The notes: generated from the sequence alone by a model not told the origin. A DNA stretch of 64,000 bases from an uncultured Hellea sp. (GCA_938007935.1 CALLMD010000015.1:22558-86557); one strand, 5' to 3'; shown: positions 35,523-44,312, numbered from the stretch's first letter. Made by a program: numbers and translations.

Positions 35523-36101
35523 ATGCCTAAACTATACCAATCGGCGCTAAAACGCGTTCAGAGCTTCCAAAAAGCGCAAGATGGTGCCACGGCAATAGAA
35601 TTTGCATTATTAGCAATTCCTTTTTTCATGTTATTATTCGCAATTTTAGAATTAGCTATCATATTCTTCATATCCTCTACACTAAGTCATGCCGTAAGTG
35701 AGTCTGGTCGCCAAATTCGTGTAGGAAACTTTCAAAATTGCGGACAGGCCGCATTCAAAGCTGCAGTTTGTGATAGAATGAGCGGTGTTGGGAACTGTAA
35801 TCGTTTGCGCATCGACGTTGTATCCAATCCAAGCTTTAGCGCCATAACATTGCCTGACACCCCCAACCCACCAGTTGGAGCCGCTGGTTCTCCACCTCCT
35901 GCCATTCCAAATGGTGATTATGATGAAAGCACTGCAGGTGAGCCCGTTGTTGTACGCGGAATTTACTACCATAGCCTCATTCTGCCCCCGACCTTAACCC
36001 GTTTAGAAAGCTCTCCCGGCACCGGATCACATATAATCACAGCGTCAACAGCGTTTAGAAATGAACCTTTTCCGGCACAAGCTTGCCAACCCGCAACTTA
36101 G
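35523..36101 (+). CDS. TadE-family pseudopilin
   Basis: A 192-aa protein with a basic leader and pseudopilin motif FQKAQDGATAIEFALLAIPFFMLLFAILELAIIFF, where the Glu at +5 after the predicted cleavage matches TadE/TadF. A periplasmic region has three spaced Cys residues (NCGQ, VCDR, NCNR). TadE-like minor pseudopilins are cut by CpaA and are needed for Flp pilus assembly. It is the second gene of the plus-strand pilus group, 122 bp after the secretin-N-like gene and 17 bp before the next TadE-like gene. Confidence 0.87.
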   Translation: MPKLYQSALKRVQSFQKAQDGATAIEFALLAIPFFMLLFAILELAIIFFISSTLSHAVSESGRQIRVGNFQNCGQAAFKAAVCDRMSGVGNCNRLRIDVVSNPSFSAITLPDTPNPPVGAAGSPPPAIPNGDYDESTAGEPVVVRGIYYHSLILPPTLTRLESSPGTGSHIITASTAFRNEPFPAQACQPAT

Positions 36102-36117
36102 TTAGAGAAGGATTGTC

Positions 36118-36747
36118 ATGACAAAGTTCAGTAAATTTCCAAAGCCAAACCTTACCCAGCTTATTAAACGGTTCAGATTAGCTCAAGATGGGGTAGCGGC
36201 AATAGAATTTGTTTTTGTCGCGCCCATCATGATTGCAATGTATTTTGGTCTTGCTGAAATTTCTATGGCCATTAGCGCAGATAGAAAAATTTCACATTCG
36301 ACAAATGTCGCAGGAGACCTTGCTACACAAGTCGCCTCTATCACGGCAGCTGAGATGGCTGAGATTATGACAGCTACAACCATGGTTATGGACGTTCCCT
36401 CAACAAAGCGGAGCGAAATAAAAATGGAAATTGCGAGTTTTTCACGAGATGCAGGAGGTGCAGTGGTGCCTTTAGGAAAAGCCTCTTTAAATGGAGCTTT
36501 CCCAAAAGCCTTTGATGCCAATAGTTTAGATCAACTTATCCTAAGTGATACGTCTGGAGTTATTGTCGCAAGAGTCGCTTATAATTATGAGCCTTTAAAG
36601 CTTAAATACATGAAAACCAATTTTAACATGACTGAAACTTTCTTATTAAAACCAAGACGATCCGCAAATGTAAACTTTGATGATGGTACCGGAGCCATAA
36701 AAGACTTCACCTGTTCTTTCTCGGGGAAAACCGTAACTTGCAGCTAA
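36118..36747 (+). CDS. TadE/TadF-family pseudopilin
   Basis: A 209-aa protein with leader and motif FRLAQDGVAAIEFVFVAPIMIAMYFGLAEISMAI, again with the conserved Glu after the predicted cleavage Gly. The periplasmic part has LATQVASITAAEMAEIMTATTMVM and an AMKLKY-like basic region, and ends with a Cys pair (FTCSFSGKTVTCS). It is probably the partner of the preceding TadE gene. The transcript ends at a terminator lying inside the coding end of the convergent phosphatase gene. Confidence 0.85.
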   Translation: MTKFSKFPKPNLTQLIKRFRLAQDGVAAIEFVFVAPIMIAMYFGLAEISMAISADRKISHSTNVAGDLATQVASITAAEMAEIMTATTMVMDVPSTKRSEIKMEIASFSRDAGGAVVPLGKASLNGAFPKAFDANSLDQLILSDTSGVIVARVAYNYEPLKLKYMKTNFNMTETFLLKPRRSANVNFDDGTGAIKDFTCSFSGKTVTCS

Positions 36748-36762
36748 CGAATTTGGTTTTAA

Positions 36763-37542
36763 TTACTCAAGATAGGCCGCTTTTAAAGCGGCTTTTTCTT
36801 TGTCTGAAAACTTCAGTGCGTCACGAATATAACTGTCCATATCTTTGATCGAAGCCAGTGAACTCTCCAGATATCCCGGCTCAACACTAAACATAGGCCT
36901 AATCGCTTCCGGATCAATTGGGCGGCCATAGCGCTGAGTAAACATTTCTGCCGCAGGCTTTAAAAAATCATCGACCTGAATAGCCGTCATGGTCAGCATA
37001 AAGTCTTCCATGATTGTCTTTCGATCTACACCCAGAGCGCCTTTGATAATTGCGCACAGCGTACCAGTACGGTCTTTTCCCGCTGCGCAGTGTACAAGGA
37101 TAGGGTCTCCCGTACTCGCCATATGACGGAGCGTATCCCCAAATATTTGGCGATAACCCGCCTCATCCGGACGAGCCGAATATGAACCAAGCATGTAATT
37201 GCGCGCATCCTCTGGCGTATGTAATTCGTGCTGCATAAAAGCTTCATGCGGGGCAACTTTTTCGCTCTCGCTATCTTTGGGGTCTGGATAGGTCAGCACG
37301 CGGGACTTTTGATGCTCCGGCCACTTACTTGGCTGACGCACACGCTCTGGCGCATGCCGCAAATCCACGACTAGCCCGATATTTAAGCCAGCTAATTTAG
37401 CAAGATCACTCTCATTCGTATTATGCAAATGCGCAGAGCGAAAAAGCCTCCCCTCCGCGATACGCCCGCCGCTTTCGGTCTGATAACCGCCAAAATCTCT
37501 AAAATTAAAGATAGTCTCGAATGATTTAATGCGGTTTTCCAT
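36763..37542 (-). CDS. tyrosine/dual-specificity-type protein phosphatase
   Basis: Cysteine-based phosphatase (259 aa) of the Tyr_phosphatase-3 type. The signature P-loop is VHCAAGKDRTGTLCAII (HCX5R, with AGKDRTG as in bacterial LipA/MptpB-type enzymes). The N-terminus FNFRDFGGYQTESGGRI is the family opening. MptpB-like enzymes act on phosphotyrosine and phosphoinositides; the substrate here is unknown. It is convergent with the TadE operon and has no clear operon partner; nrdB lies upstream beyond a terminator. Confidence 0.88.
   Translation of the reverse strand: MENRIKSFETIFNFRDFGGYQTESGGRIAEGRLFRSAHLHNTNESDLAKLAGLNIGLVVDLRHAPERVRQPSKWPEHQKSRVLTYPDPKDSESEKVAPHEAFMQHELHTPEDARNYMLGSYSARPDEAGYRQIFGDTLRHMASTGDPILVHCAAGKDRTGTLCAIIKGALGVDRKTIMEDFMLTMTAIQVDDFLKPAAEMFTQRYGRPIDPEAIRPMFSVEPGYLESSLASIKDMDSYIRDALKFSDKEKAALKAAYLE
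36776..36797 (+). terminator. intrinsic terminator of the plus-strand TadE operon
   Basis: GCCGC-TTTTAAA-GCGGC (36776-36792) followed by TTTTT. It lies inside the last codons of the convergent phosphatase gene, so both genes share these bases. Confidence 0.7.
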
Positions 37543-37575
37543 AAGGCTCTATAACACTGTTTTTCTTTCGGCGAT

Positions 37576-37609
37576 AAAAAAAGCGCCCATACGGCTTTCG
37601 TATGAACGC
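37576..37609 (-). terminator. intrinsic terminator of nrdB
   Basis: On the minus strand, a stem of CATACG/CGTATG extended by GCG/CGC around a two-base mismatch (37583-37609) is followed by seven U residues (A-run 37576-37582). It lies 31 bp after the nrdB stop. Confidence 0.7.
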
Positions 37610-37640
37610 CTTTAAAAGACTGTTTTAATGCAGGTCCGCT

Positions 37641-38687
37641 CTAATTTAGGACCTCATCAACGATCTTACGGTTTTGCATTTGTTCAAATTTACCCCAAAC
37701 ACCTTCATCGCCATGCCACTCACCCAATGTCGCGCCTTTAGAATATTCGGTTGAGCGGGCTTCAAAGAAGTTTGCATGCTCAACACCATTGAGTATTTCA
37801 GTTAGCCAAGGGAGCGGATGATGCTTAATGCCGTAAACTTTAGGCAATCCAAGCTGTCCTAAACGCCAATCAGCAATATAGCGTATATAGCGCTTTATAT
37901 CTTCAGAGGTCATGCCTTCAACAGGGCCCATTTCAAAGGCGAGATCGATAAATTTATCTTCCATTTTGACGACTGTCTTACAGCAATCAATAATGTCATC
38001 TGCGACGGCTTTGGTCACGCAGCCTGTTTCTTGAGCAAAGGTGTGATAAAGCTTTATCATGCCTTCACAATGAAGGCTCTCATCGCGGATAGACCACGTT
38101 ACAATCTGGCCCATACCCTTCATCTTGTTCAGGCGCGGGAAATTCATCAGCATGGCAAAGGAGGCAAAGAGCTGTAGCCCTTCCGTAAAGCCGCCAAACA
38201 TGGCGACTGTGCGCGCTATATCCGCCTCGGATTCAACGCCAAATTCCTGCATGTAATTATGCTTATCTGCCATGGCCTCATATTCCATAAAGGCAGAGAA
38301 CTCACTATCTGGCATGCCGATTGTTTCAAGCAGAAGCGCATAGGCCGCGATATGGATGGTTTCCATATTGGAAAAGGCCGAAAGCATCATTTTGACTTCT
38401 GTCGGTTTAAAGACGCGCGCATAGCGCTCCATATAATTATCATTCACCTCGACATCAGATTGCGTAAAGAACCGGAAAATCTGCGTTAGCAGGTTCTTTT
38501 CAGACTCAGTCAAATTAGTCGCCCAATCTTTACAGTCTTCACCGAGGGGAACCTCTTCAGGCATCCAATGGACCTGTTGCTGCTTTTTCCAAAAATCAAA
38601 CGCCCAAGGATAGCGGAAGGGTTTGTAACTATGGCTCGGAATTAAGAGACCTGATTTCGGATTTTTCATAAATTCCATATTGCCCAT
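37641..38687 (-). CDS. nrdB: class Ia ribonucleotide reductase beta subunit
   Basis: Small subunit (348 aa) that generates the tyrosyl radical used by NrdA to reduce ribonucleotides. The diiron ligands are visible in METIHIAAYALLLE (Glu-x-x-His with the radical Tyr four residues after the His, as in E. coli Glu115/His118/Tyr122) and in WSIRDESLHCEGMIKL (second Glu-x-x-His pair). The C-terminal peptide that docks to NrdA is present (EQMQNRKIVDEVLN region). ATG 38687 with AAGGGTGG upstream is preferred to an earlier in-frame ATG lying in the promoter. nrdA is not in the window. Candidate NrdR boxes lie upstream. Confidence 0.95.
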   Translation of the reverse strand: MGNMEFMKNPKSGLLIPSHSYKPFRYPWAFDFWKKQQQVHWMPEEVPLGEDCKDWATNLTESEKNLLTQIFRFFTQSDVEVNDNYMERYARVFKPTEVKMMLSAFSNMETIHIAAYALLLETIGMPDSEFSAFMEYEAMADKHNYMQEFGVESEADIARTVAMFGGFTEGLQLFASFAMLMNFPRLNKMKGMGQIVTWSIRDESLHCEGMIKLYHTFAQETGCVTKAVADDIIDCCKTVVKMEDKFIDLAFEMGPVEGMTSEDIKRYIRYIADWRLGQLGLPKVYGIKHHPLPWLTEILNGVEHANFFEARSTEYSKGATLGEWHGDEGVWGKFEQMQNRKIVDEVLN

Positions 38688-38733
38688 GATGCCACCCTTA
38701 ACGTTCAAACTTGCTATCAATATCGAGAAAATA

Positions 38734-38776
38734 ACCACATATGGGTTACTGATTTGTTATGCCCACCATATGTAGT
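38734..38776. promoter_or_regulatory. candidate paired NrdR boxes before nrdB
   Basis: ACCACATATGGGTT (38734-38747) and a related CCACCATATGTAGT (38763-38776) share a CATATG core 29 bp apart. This is close to the roughly three-turn spacing of NrdR box pairs that repress ribonucleotide reductase genes. The match to the NrdR consensus is partial. Confidence 0.4.
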
Positions 38777-38907
38777 AGCTATAAAAGCGCAAGAGCTTTT
38801 TCTCTCCGGGATTAATTTAATCGGGGAAAAGATGACTTTTTATGGTGAGACCCCGCGCGCTTGGTTATAGTATGCTAGTCTTCGGCGTTGAAGGCCTTGG
38901 AGAATAC

Positions 38908-39864
38908 ATGGCAAAAACCATTAAAATTGCAAAAGATGTGATTTCGACCGAAATCCTCGGTCTTGAGGCCTTAAAATCCTGCATTGATGACAGTTTTCCA
39001 AAGGCCATTGAGCTGATTCTCAAGGCAACGAATTATCTCATTGTCGTGGGCGTTGGAAAATCTGGTCATATTGGGCAGAAAATTGCCGCAAGCTTTGCCT
39101 CAACAGGCACGCCGAGCTTTTTCATGCACCCGACAGAGGCCAGTCATGGCGACCTGGGCATGGTGTCAGAAGGCTGCGTTATTCTCGCTATCTCCAATTC
39201 TGGTGAAAGCCGTGAGCTTCGCGATGTACTTCAATATGCAAAGAAAAATGCTGTCCCGGTTATCGGCATAACCAAAAATACCACCTCGACCCTCGCGCAA
39301 AACAGCCAAGTCATTCTACGGCTTCCCGATGCGGTTGAGGCCTGCCCTAATGGTATCGCGCCGACAACGTCGACTACCAATACGCTCGCGCTTGGAGACG
39401 CGCTGGTCGTGGCGACAATGACCGAGCGCGGCTTCACATTAGAAGACTTTGGAAAGCGCCACCCTGGCGGAAAAATTGGACTTAGGCTGCAAACTGTTGG
39501 CGAATGGATTCTGACCCAAAATGAAAATATTCCAACTGTGACTGCCAGCGCTAAAATGGATGAAACGATTTCTGTGATTTCAAAAGGGGCTAAAGGCTGC
39601 ACAGCCGTCGTGGATGAAAACGGATTGATGCTTGGCATCATTACGGATGGCGACTTACGCCGCGCTATTGATTCTGACTTTTCTCAAAAAACCGCAAAGG
39701 AAATAATGACGGCCAATCCACGATCAGTCTCCAAAGATATGCGCATGCGCGACGTCATTGATCTCTTCACACAGAATCGTATTTCGAATGGTTTTATCCT
39801 TGAGAACGGCAAACCGCTTGGCGTCATCGATATGAAGAGCCTACTGGAACAAGGTTACCTCTAA
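38908..39864 (+). CDS. kdsD: arabinose-5-phosphate isomerase (KpsF/GutQ/KdsD)
   Basis: Converts ribulose-5-phosphate to arabinose-5-phosphate, the first step to KDO for lipopolysaccharide. An SIS domain (about residues 35-170: VGVGKSGHIGQKIAASFASTGTPSFF, HGDLGMV, ISNSGESRELRDVL) is followed by two CBS domains (GCTAVVDENGLMLGIITDGDLRRA and the final ISNGFILENGKPLGVIDMKSLL). Length is 318 aa from ATG 38908, which has GGAG seven bases upstream; the frame extends 22 codons earlier without a ribosome site. It is the first gene of a three-gene KDO run, 3 bp before kdsB. Confidence 0.94.
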   Translation: MAKTIKIAKDVISTEILGLEALKSCIDDSFPKAIELILKATNYLIVVGVGKSGHIGQKIAASFASTGTPSFFMHPTEASHGDLGMVSEGCVILAISNSGESRELRDVLQYAKKNAVPVIGITKNTTSTLAQNSQVILRLPDAVEACPNGIAPTTSTTNTLALGDALVVATMTERGFTLEDFGKRHPGGKIGLRLQTVGEWILTQNENIPTVTASAKMDETISVISKGAKGCTAVVDENGLMLGIITDGDLRRAIDSDFSQKTAKEIMTANPRSVSKDMRMRDVIDLFTQNRISNGFILENGKPLGVIDMKSLLEQGYL

Positions 39865-39867
39865 AGC

Positions 39868-40671
39868 ATGAAAACGCTCATTGTCGTCCCTGCCCGCTTC
39901 GGCTCCACACGTTTCCCCGGCAAGCCTTTAGCCTTGATTAATGGGATCAGCATGGTTCGCCGCACCGCAAAAGCCGCGCAAGAAGCGGCGGCTCAAATTG
40001 AAAACTGCACATATGTTGTCGCGACGGATAATGAGGAAATTAAAAACCATTGTGCGGACCACACCATTCCCGTTGTCATGACGCCTCAAGATTTGCCAAC
40101 AGGAAGTGACCGTGCCTATGCTACGGCAACAAGCTTTGCACCTGATGCGGATTACATAGTCAATCTACAGGGCGACGCCCCTTTTACGCCCATTGATCAT
40201 ATCGTGGCGGTTGCCCAAGCGTTGAAAAGCGGCGCTGATGTTGCCACACCTTATGTAAAGCTTTCATGGGCCGCGTTAGACGAGCTTCGCGCACATAAAA
40301 AAACAACCCCCTTTAGCGGGACATCTGTCATTGTCGGCGTAGATAATAAAGCCATATGGTTTTCCAAGAACATTATCCCCGCTATCCGCAAAGAAACTGA
40401 ACTTAGAGATAAAACCGATCTTTCACCTATCTGCCGTCATATCGGTCTTTATGCCTTCAAACGAACAGCTTTAGAAAAATTTGTCCACTTACCCGAAAGC
40501 CAATATGAGAAACTAGAAGGTCTGGAGCAATTACGCCTTCTTGAAAATGGCCTAACAATTGAGTGCGTGCGCGTAGAGCCGCCGACGATCGCAACATCTG
40601 GAATAGACACCCCTGCTGACTTGGCATTGGCTGAAGCCCTTATTGCTAAACACGGAGATCCTTTCACGTGA
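39868..40671 (+). CDS. kdsB: 3-deoxy-manno-octulosonate cytidylyltransferase
   Basis: Activates KDO as CMP-KDO for transfer to lipid A. The GT-A-like nucleotidyltransferase of 267 aa opens with LIVVPARFGSTRFPGKPLALI (CTP-binding loop). It contains VVATDNEEI, MTPQDLPTGSDRAYATA and the metal-binding NLQGDAPF. RHIGLYAFKRTALEKFVHLP is the family motif near the KDO site. The last base pairs overlap the following histidine phosphatase start (GTGA), so the two are translationally coupled. Confidence 0.95.
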   Translation: MKTLIVVPARFGSTRFPGKPLALINGISMVRRTAKAAQEAAAQIENCTYVVATDNEEIKNHCADHTIPVVMTPQDLPTGSDRAYATATSFAPDADYIVNLQGDAPFTPIDHIVAVAQALKSGADVATPYVKLSWAALDELRAHKKTTPFSGTSVIVGVDNKAIWFSKNIIPAIRKETELRDKTDLSPICRHIGLYAFKRTALEKFVHLPESQYEKLEGLEQLRLLENGLTIECVRVEPPTIATSGIDTPADLALAEALIAKHGDPFT

Positions 40672-41261
40672 CCCGCATTATTATCTGCCGTCATGGCAAT
40701 ACATTTGATAAAGGCGAGGTGGTGACACGTGTCGGCGCGCGCACTGATCTAGCTCTTTCCAGCTCAGGCCGCGAACAAGTGAAAACCTTGGCACAAGAAT
40801 TATCTAACTATAATTTTGCCAAAGCCTATTGTTCTCCTCTTATGCGCACGCAGCAAACCGCGATGGCGATTATCTCGCCCGAAACGCCCTTGGAAACATT
40901 GGACTTCCTCAGAGAGATTGATTACGGCATTGACGAGAATAAACCCGAGGCAGAAGTCGTCGCCCGTCTGGGTCAAGACATGATTGATCTCTGGGACCTC
41001 GAAGCCATTGTCCCGGATGGCTGGATCGTCAATCCAGAAAAGCTTATTTACGACTGGGCAAAATTCTTTGACGAACATATTGGTCACGACGGCGATATTT
41101 TAGTCGTGACAAGCAACGGCGTAGCCCGCTTTGTACTAGACGTGATTACGAATCCCAATTTAGACATTGCGCGCAAATTACGGACCGCCGCTTATGGGCT
41201 GATTAAGTTAGACGCTGGTAAAATTGAGCTTCAATTTTGGGATAAAAGAGCGGCCACGTAA
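40668..41261 (+). CDS. histidine phosphatase (phosphoglycerate mutase-like) coupled to kdsB
   Basis: A 197-aa member of the histidine phosphatase superfamily. The phosphate pocket is IIICRHGNTFDKGE (RHG, nucleophile His) with LSSSGREQVKTLAQEL, YCSPLMRTQQTA (second Arg) and the acid region REIDYGIDENK; VVTSNGVARFVL carries the late conserved region, where many relatives have a second His (SHG). It has a GTG start overlapping kdsB by 4 bp. Substrates in this family range from phosphosugars to proteins. The context (kdsD-kdsB) hints at a phosphosugar step in KDO synthesis, such as KDO-8-phosphate dephosphorylation, which is inference. Confidence 0.8.
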   Translation: MTRIIICRHGNTFDKGEVVTRVGARTDLALSSSGREQVKTLAQELSNYNFAKAYCSPLMRTQQTAMAIISPETPLETLDFLREIDYGIDENKPEAEVVARLGQDMIDLWDLEAIVPDGWIVNPEKLIYDWAKFFDEHIGHDGDILVVTSNGVARFVLDVITNPNLDIARKLRTAAYGLIKLDAGKIELQFWDKRAAT

Positions 41262-41291
41262 CCGCCCTATCCTGTCTTCAGGCATATATAG

Positions 41292-41846
41292 CTACGCAAA
41301 GGCAATTGCGACGACGTAGAATAATAGTCCTAATCCAAAGGCTGCTAGGGTTTTACCGCGATAATTCTTGGCCAATAAACCTATTAAGAAACCACCCAAA
41401 ACCACCAAGAAAAGCATCAAGGCGACAAGCTTATGATAGGTTCGCACGATCTTCGGACCATGGCCTTTATGGATTTCCATCATCGCTTTTTGGAAATTGG
41501 GTTTATTTAGCGTCGCGGTCAGGCCGTTCGGAGATGGCTTGAACTTAACATGTGTTCGGCTTGTCGGGCGAGTCTCAAAAGAAGTGCCGCGGATTTTTAA
41601 ATACTCAAATTTCATATCGACATTGGCGGCCTTTAAAATCGCTCTAACGTCATCTTCGGCAGTTTTACTTTTCAAATCGACCTGCGTGCCAGCGGGAAGA
41701 GAAATCGCGCTTGTTTCGACTTTTTCGCCATTTCCGACCATATGCAATCCGCCCGTAATCGCGACAAGAATAAAAGCAGGCGCCATAAATGAACCGCCAA
41801 AAAGATGGAGCAAAATAAGTAATTTTCTAAGCTTAGGATTATCCAT
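41292..41846 (-). CDS. PepSY-associated membrane protein
   Basis: A 184-aa protein with an N-terminal helix (LLILLHLFGGSFMAPAFILVAITGGLHMV), a periplasmic PepSY-like domain (residues about 35-125) and two C-terminal helices (VALMLFLVVLGGFLIGLL; TLAAFGLGLLFYVVAIAFA). The His residues in LLHLFGG and TYHKLVAL match the PepSY_TM pattern in which histidines may bind heme. Relatives accompany iron-uptake or reductase systems, and no such gene is adjacent here. ATG 41846 with GAGAG upstream is preferred to 41861. Confidence 0.65.
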   Translation of the reverse strand: MDNPKLRKLLILLHLFGGSFMAPAFILVAITGGLHMVGNGEKVETSAISLPAGTQVDLKSKTAEDDVRAILKAANVDMKFEYLKIRGTSFETRPTSRTHVKFKPSPNGLTATLNKPNFQKAMMEIHKGHGPKIVRTYHKLVALMLFLVVLGGFLIGLLAKNYRGKTLAAFGLGLLFYVVAIAFA

Positions 41847-41933
41847 AATATCTCTCATCAATTTTTAGGAACTCTTATCTGGACAGAGCAAGGGCTTCAA
41901 GCCAAATTGGACGTTATATTCTAAGGGACGTTT

Positions 41934-42380
41934 ATGCTCAGCCATCAAGACTTATCAGATAGAGCCGAGATACAGGACTTACTCGTTGCCTATTGCGAGG
42001 CCATAGATAGCCGTGATTGGGATGCACTAGACGATATATTCACCAAAGACGCGATAATCGACTATACGGAAGCTGGCGGCGCGCGTGGGAGTCTGCCTGA
42101 AATCAAATTATATCTTGATAAAGCGCTCGCGAAATTTAGCGGCTTTCAGCATATGAACGGCTTGCCGCAAATTAAGATAAATGGCGACCAAGCGACGGCG
42201 CGCACCATATTATTTAACCCAATGATTATCGATCAAAACGGCGCGCCCCATGTGTTTTTCGTCGGGCTTTGGTACAAAGACAAATTACGCAGGACAGAGG
42301 ATGGCTGGCGCATTTCAGAACGCTATGAAGAGGCTAGCTATTTCTATAATTTGCCGGATAGTTTTAAAGCCGAGAGTTAA
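41934..42380 (+). CDS. SnoaL-like / NTF2-fold protein (first)
   Basis: A 148-aa cone-shaped alpha+beta protein: SDRAEIQDLLVAYCEAIDSRDWDALDDIFTKDAIIDYTEAGGARGS is the classic SnoaL/DUF4440 opening, followed by FQHMNGLPQIKINGDQATART and GLWYKDKLRRTEDGWRISERYE. Such folds form small-molecule cyclases, isomerases or dehydratases. The conserved His/Asp pair needed for catalysis cannot be judged from sequence alone. It stands at the edge of the oxidoreductase cluster and converges on the methyltransferase gene with a 4-bp overlap. Confidence 0.8.
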   Translation: MLSHQDLSDRAEIQDLLVAYCEAIDSRDWDALDDIFTKDAIIDYTEAGGARGSLPEIKLYLDKALAKFSGFQHMNGLPQIKINGDQATARTILFNPMIIDQNGAPHVFFVGLWYKDKLRRTEDGWRISERYEEASYFYNLPDSFKAES

Positions 42381-43282
42381 ATCACCGCATATAAAATAGA
42401 CGTGGCTTCTTCAGGCATATCAAATGCGTCCTTATTCCCGCCGAGATAATTTTCCACTAACCATTTGGCGCTTAGATATTTAACCTCGCTAAAACCAGCC
42501 TCGTTTAATATCGCTTCCAATTCATCTTCATAATATTGGCTTTTAATCGGCTCGCCCATTTGGGAGACAACTTTGGATAATTGCGCGACCGAGTCTTCTG
42601 CAATGCCGCCAGCCAGCACATAGCTTGGACTGATAAAATCCATAACGATTTCGCTACCCTTTGGAAATTTCCCAAGCACCCCTAACGTGGCCTTCACGGC
42701 TTCATCTGTCAGATACATATGCACCCCAAGCCATGTAAAGAATGTCGGAACGTCAGGCTTTATACCCCCTGCCTCTAAGGCCTGCGCTAAAGTTTGATGT
42801 TCAAAATCAAAGGCAACAAATTTTGTGTTTTCAGGCACTTTAATATTCGCCGCTTCGAGGCGCTCTTCTTTCCAAGCCTGCGTCGCGGGGTGATCGACCT
42901 CAAAGACATTCATACCTTCGGTCAAATCTGTACGGCGGTAAGCGGTTGAGTCCAGCCCCGCGCCCAATATCACCAATTGCTTAATCCCGCGCGGCTTTGC
43001 CAAAGCTAATTCTTCTTCGACCACGCGGCTACGCATACAGACAGACCCATCAATACGCTTCATGAAAATAGTGGCTGTTTCGGGGTCGCTTAATGCCGCG
43101 AAGACTTCAATCATGTTATCGATATAGCCTTGCGCGGCCTCCAAACTATCAAGGCCCGCAATCGCTAGCGCTAAATCATCCCGCAATATCTTAGGCTCTG
43201 GCGCTGTAAGGTTATGATGGCCGCGCTGCACGGCCGTTAAAAGCGCCGTCCGGCTAGGTTCCCCTTTAATCATAATCGACAT
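42377..43282 (-). CDS. class I SAM-dependent methyltransferase (PPM/TIGR00027-like)
   Basis: A 301-aa methyltransferase of the leucine carboxyl methyltransferase/TIGR00027 kind. The SAM loop appears as IKQLVILGAGLDSTAYR; VFEVDHPATQAWKEERL and VAFDFEHQTLAQAL are the family motifs, followed by TFFTWLGVHMYLTDEAV. These proteins are abundant in mycobacteria, where few have known substrates (O-methylation of polyketides and similar compounds). Its start overlaps the upstream Old Yellow Enzyme gene by 17 bp, so the two are translationally coupled and probably act on related compounds. Confidence 0.85.
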   Translation of the reverse strand: MSIMIKGEPSRTALLTAVQRGHHNLTAPEPKILRDDLALAIAGLDSLEAAQGYIDNMIEVFAALSDPETATIFMKRIDGSVCMRSRVVEEELALAKPRGIKQLVILGAGLDSTAYRRTDLTEGMNVFEVDHPATQAWKEERLEAANIKVPENTKFVAFDFEHQTLAQALEAGGIKPDVPTFFTWLGVHMYLTDEAVKATLGVLGKFPKGSEIVMDFISPSYVLAGGIAEDSVAQLSKVVSQMGEPIKSQYYEDELEAILNEAGFSEVKYLSAKWLVENYLGGNKDAFDMPEEATSILYAVI

Positions 43283-44312
43283 ACCCTTTCGGGCCGGGCG
43301 TATAGAGCGTTTTATAATCTGGCTGTTTTAGCTCCGCTCCTGCTTTAAATACGCCAACGAGGTCAGGGTTTGCGATAAAGGCGCGGCCAAATGAAATGGC
43401 ATCCCCTTGCTGCGCCGCAAGCGCGCGGTTTCCGCGCTCCAAATCATAACTATCATTAAGAATAACAGGGCCGTTAAATTGTTTAGCCAGCGCAATATTA
43501 TCAACGCCCGCCTTCATCCGAATAACATGAAGATAAGCCAGCCCCATGGGGTTAATCGCTTTTATCAGACCCTCAAATGTCTCCTCTGGGTCATCATCAG
43601 ATAGATCATTAAAAGGATTGCCGGGGCAGATGCGCAATCCAACGCGGCCCGCGCCGATCGTTTGAACCATGCGATCTAAAGTTTCCAATACAAAACGTAA
43701 TCTATTCTCTAAACTGCCTCCATATTTATCAGAGCGTTGGTTCGTCCCCGTCGAAAGAAACTGCGCAGGCAAATAGCCAGAGGTGCAATGAAGTTCTATC
43801 CCGTCACATCCCGCCGCCATTGCATTTTTCGCCGCGTGTCCAAAATCATCAATCGTTTGCGTAATATCTGAGGCGCTCATCTCTTCCGGTATGTCGAACG
43901 GGGCCATACCCGCTGCGTCGGTAAAGAGCTCACCTTTAGCTTTAACGGCGCTTGGCGCTAAGGTTCTCGCGCCTTTAGGTTTATTATGATAGCTGGCAAT
44001 CCGTCCGCAATGCATAAGCTGCATAACGATTTTACCGCCTTTGGCATGGACAGCCTCCGTTACGCGCGTCCAGCCTGATATTTGTTCTTCGGTAACTATT
44101 CCGGGCGTGCGAACATAGCCCTTCCCGTCAATACTCGGATAAACGCCCTCAGTAATAATCAGGCCAGCGCCGGCGCGCTGAGCGTAATAAAGCGCGTTCA
44201 TATCTGTTGGCGCATCGCCATCGCCCGCGCGTGAGCGTGTCATGGGCGCCATGAAGATACGATTGGCGCAGGTAATATCACCAAGCTGGATAGGGTCAAA
44301 CAGGTTTACCAT
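43266..44312 (-). CDS. NADH:flavin oxidoreductase, Old Yellow Enzyme family
   Basis: FMN-dependent ene-reductase (348 aa). Typical elements are the opening LFDPIQLGDITCANRIFMAPMTRSRAGDGDAPT, QLMHCGRIASYHNKPKGA with the phosphate/FMN contacts, and FGHAAKNAMAAGCDGIELHCTSGYLPAQFLS, with the His/Ser-type pair HCTSGYL where many relatives have HxxNGYL. SDKYGGSLENRLRF is conserved. It reduces activated C=C bonds of enones, nitrate esters or similar. Its stop overlaps the methyltransferase start, and it starts right after the second SnoaL gene, forming a three-gene run on the minus strand. Confidence 0.92.
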   Translation of the reverse strand: MVNLFDPIQLGDITCANRIFMAPMTRSRAGDGDAPTDMNALYYAQRAGAGLIITEGVYPSIDGKGYVRTPGIVTEEQISGWTRVTEAVHAKGGKIVMQLMHCGRIASYHNKPKGARTLAPSAVKAKGELFTDAAGMAPFDIPEEMSASDITQTIDDFGHAAKNAMAAGCDGIELHCTSGYLPAQFLSTGTNQRSDKYGGSLENRLRFVLETLDRMVQTIGAGRVGLRICPGNPFNDLSDDDPEETFEGLIKAINPMGLAYLHVIRMKAGVDNIALAKQFNGPVILNDSYDLERGNRALAAQQGDAISFGRAFIANPDLVGVFKAGAELKQPDYKTLYTPGPKGYVDYD

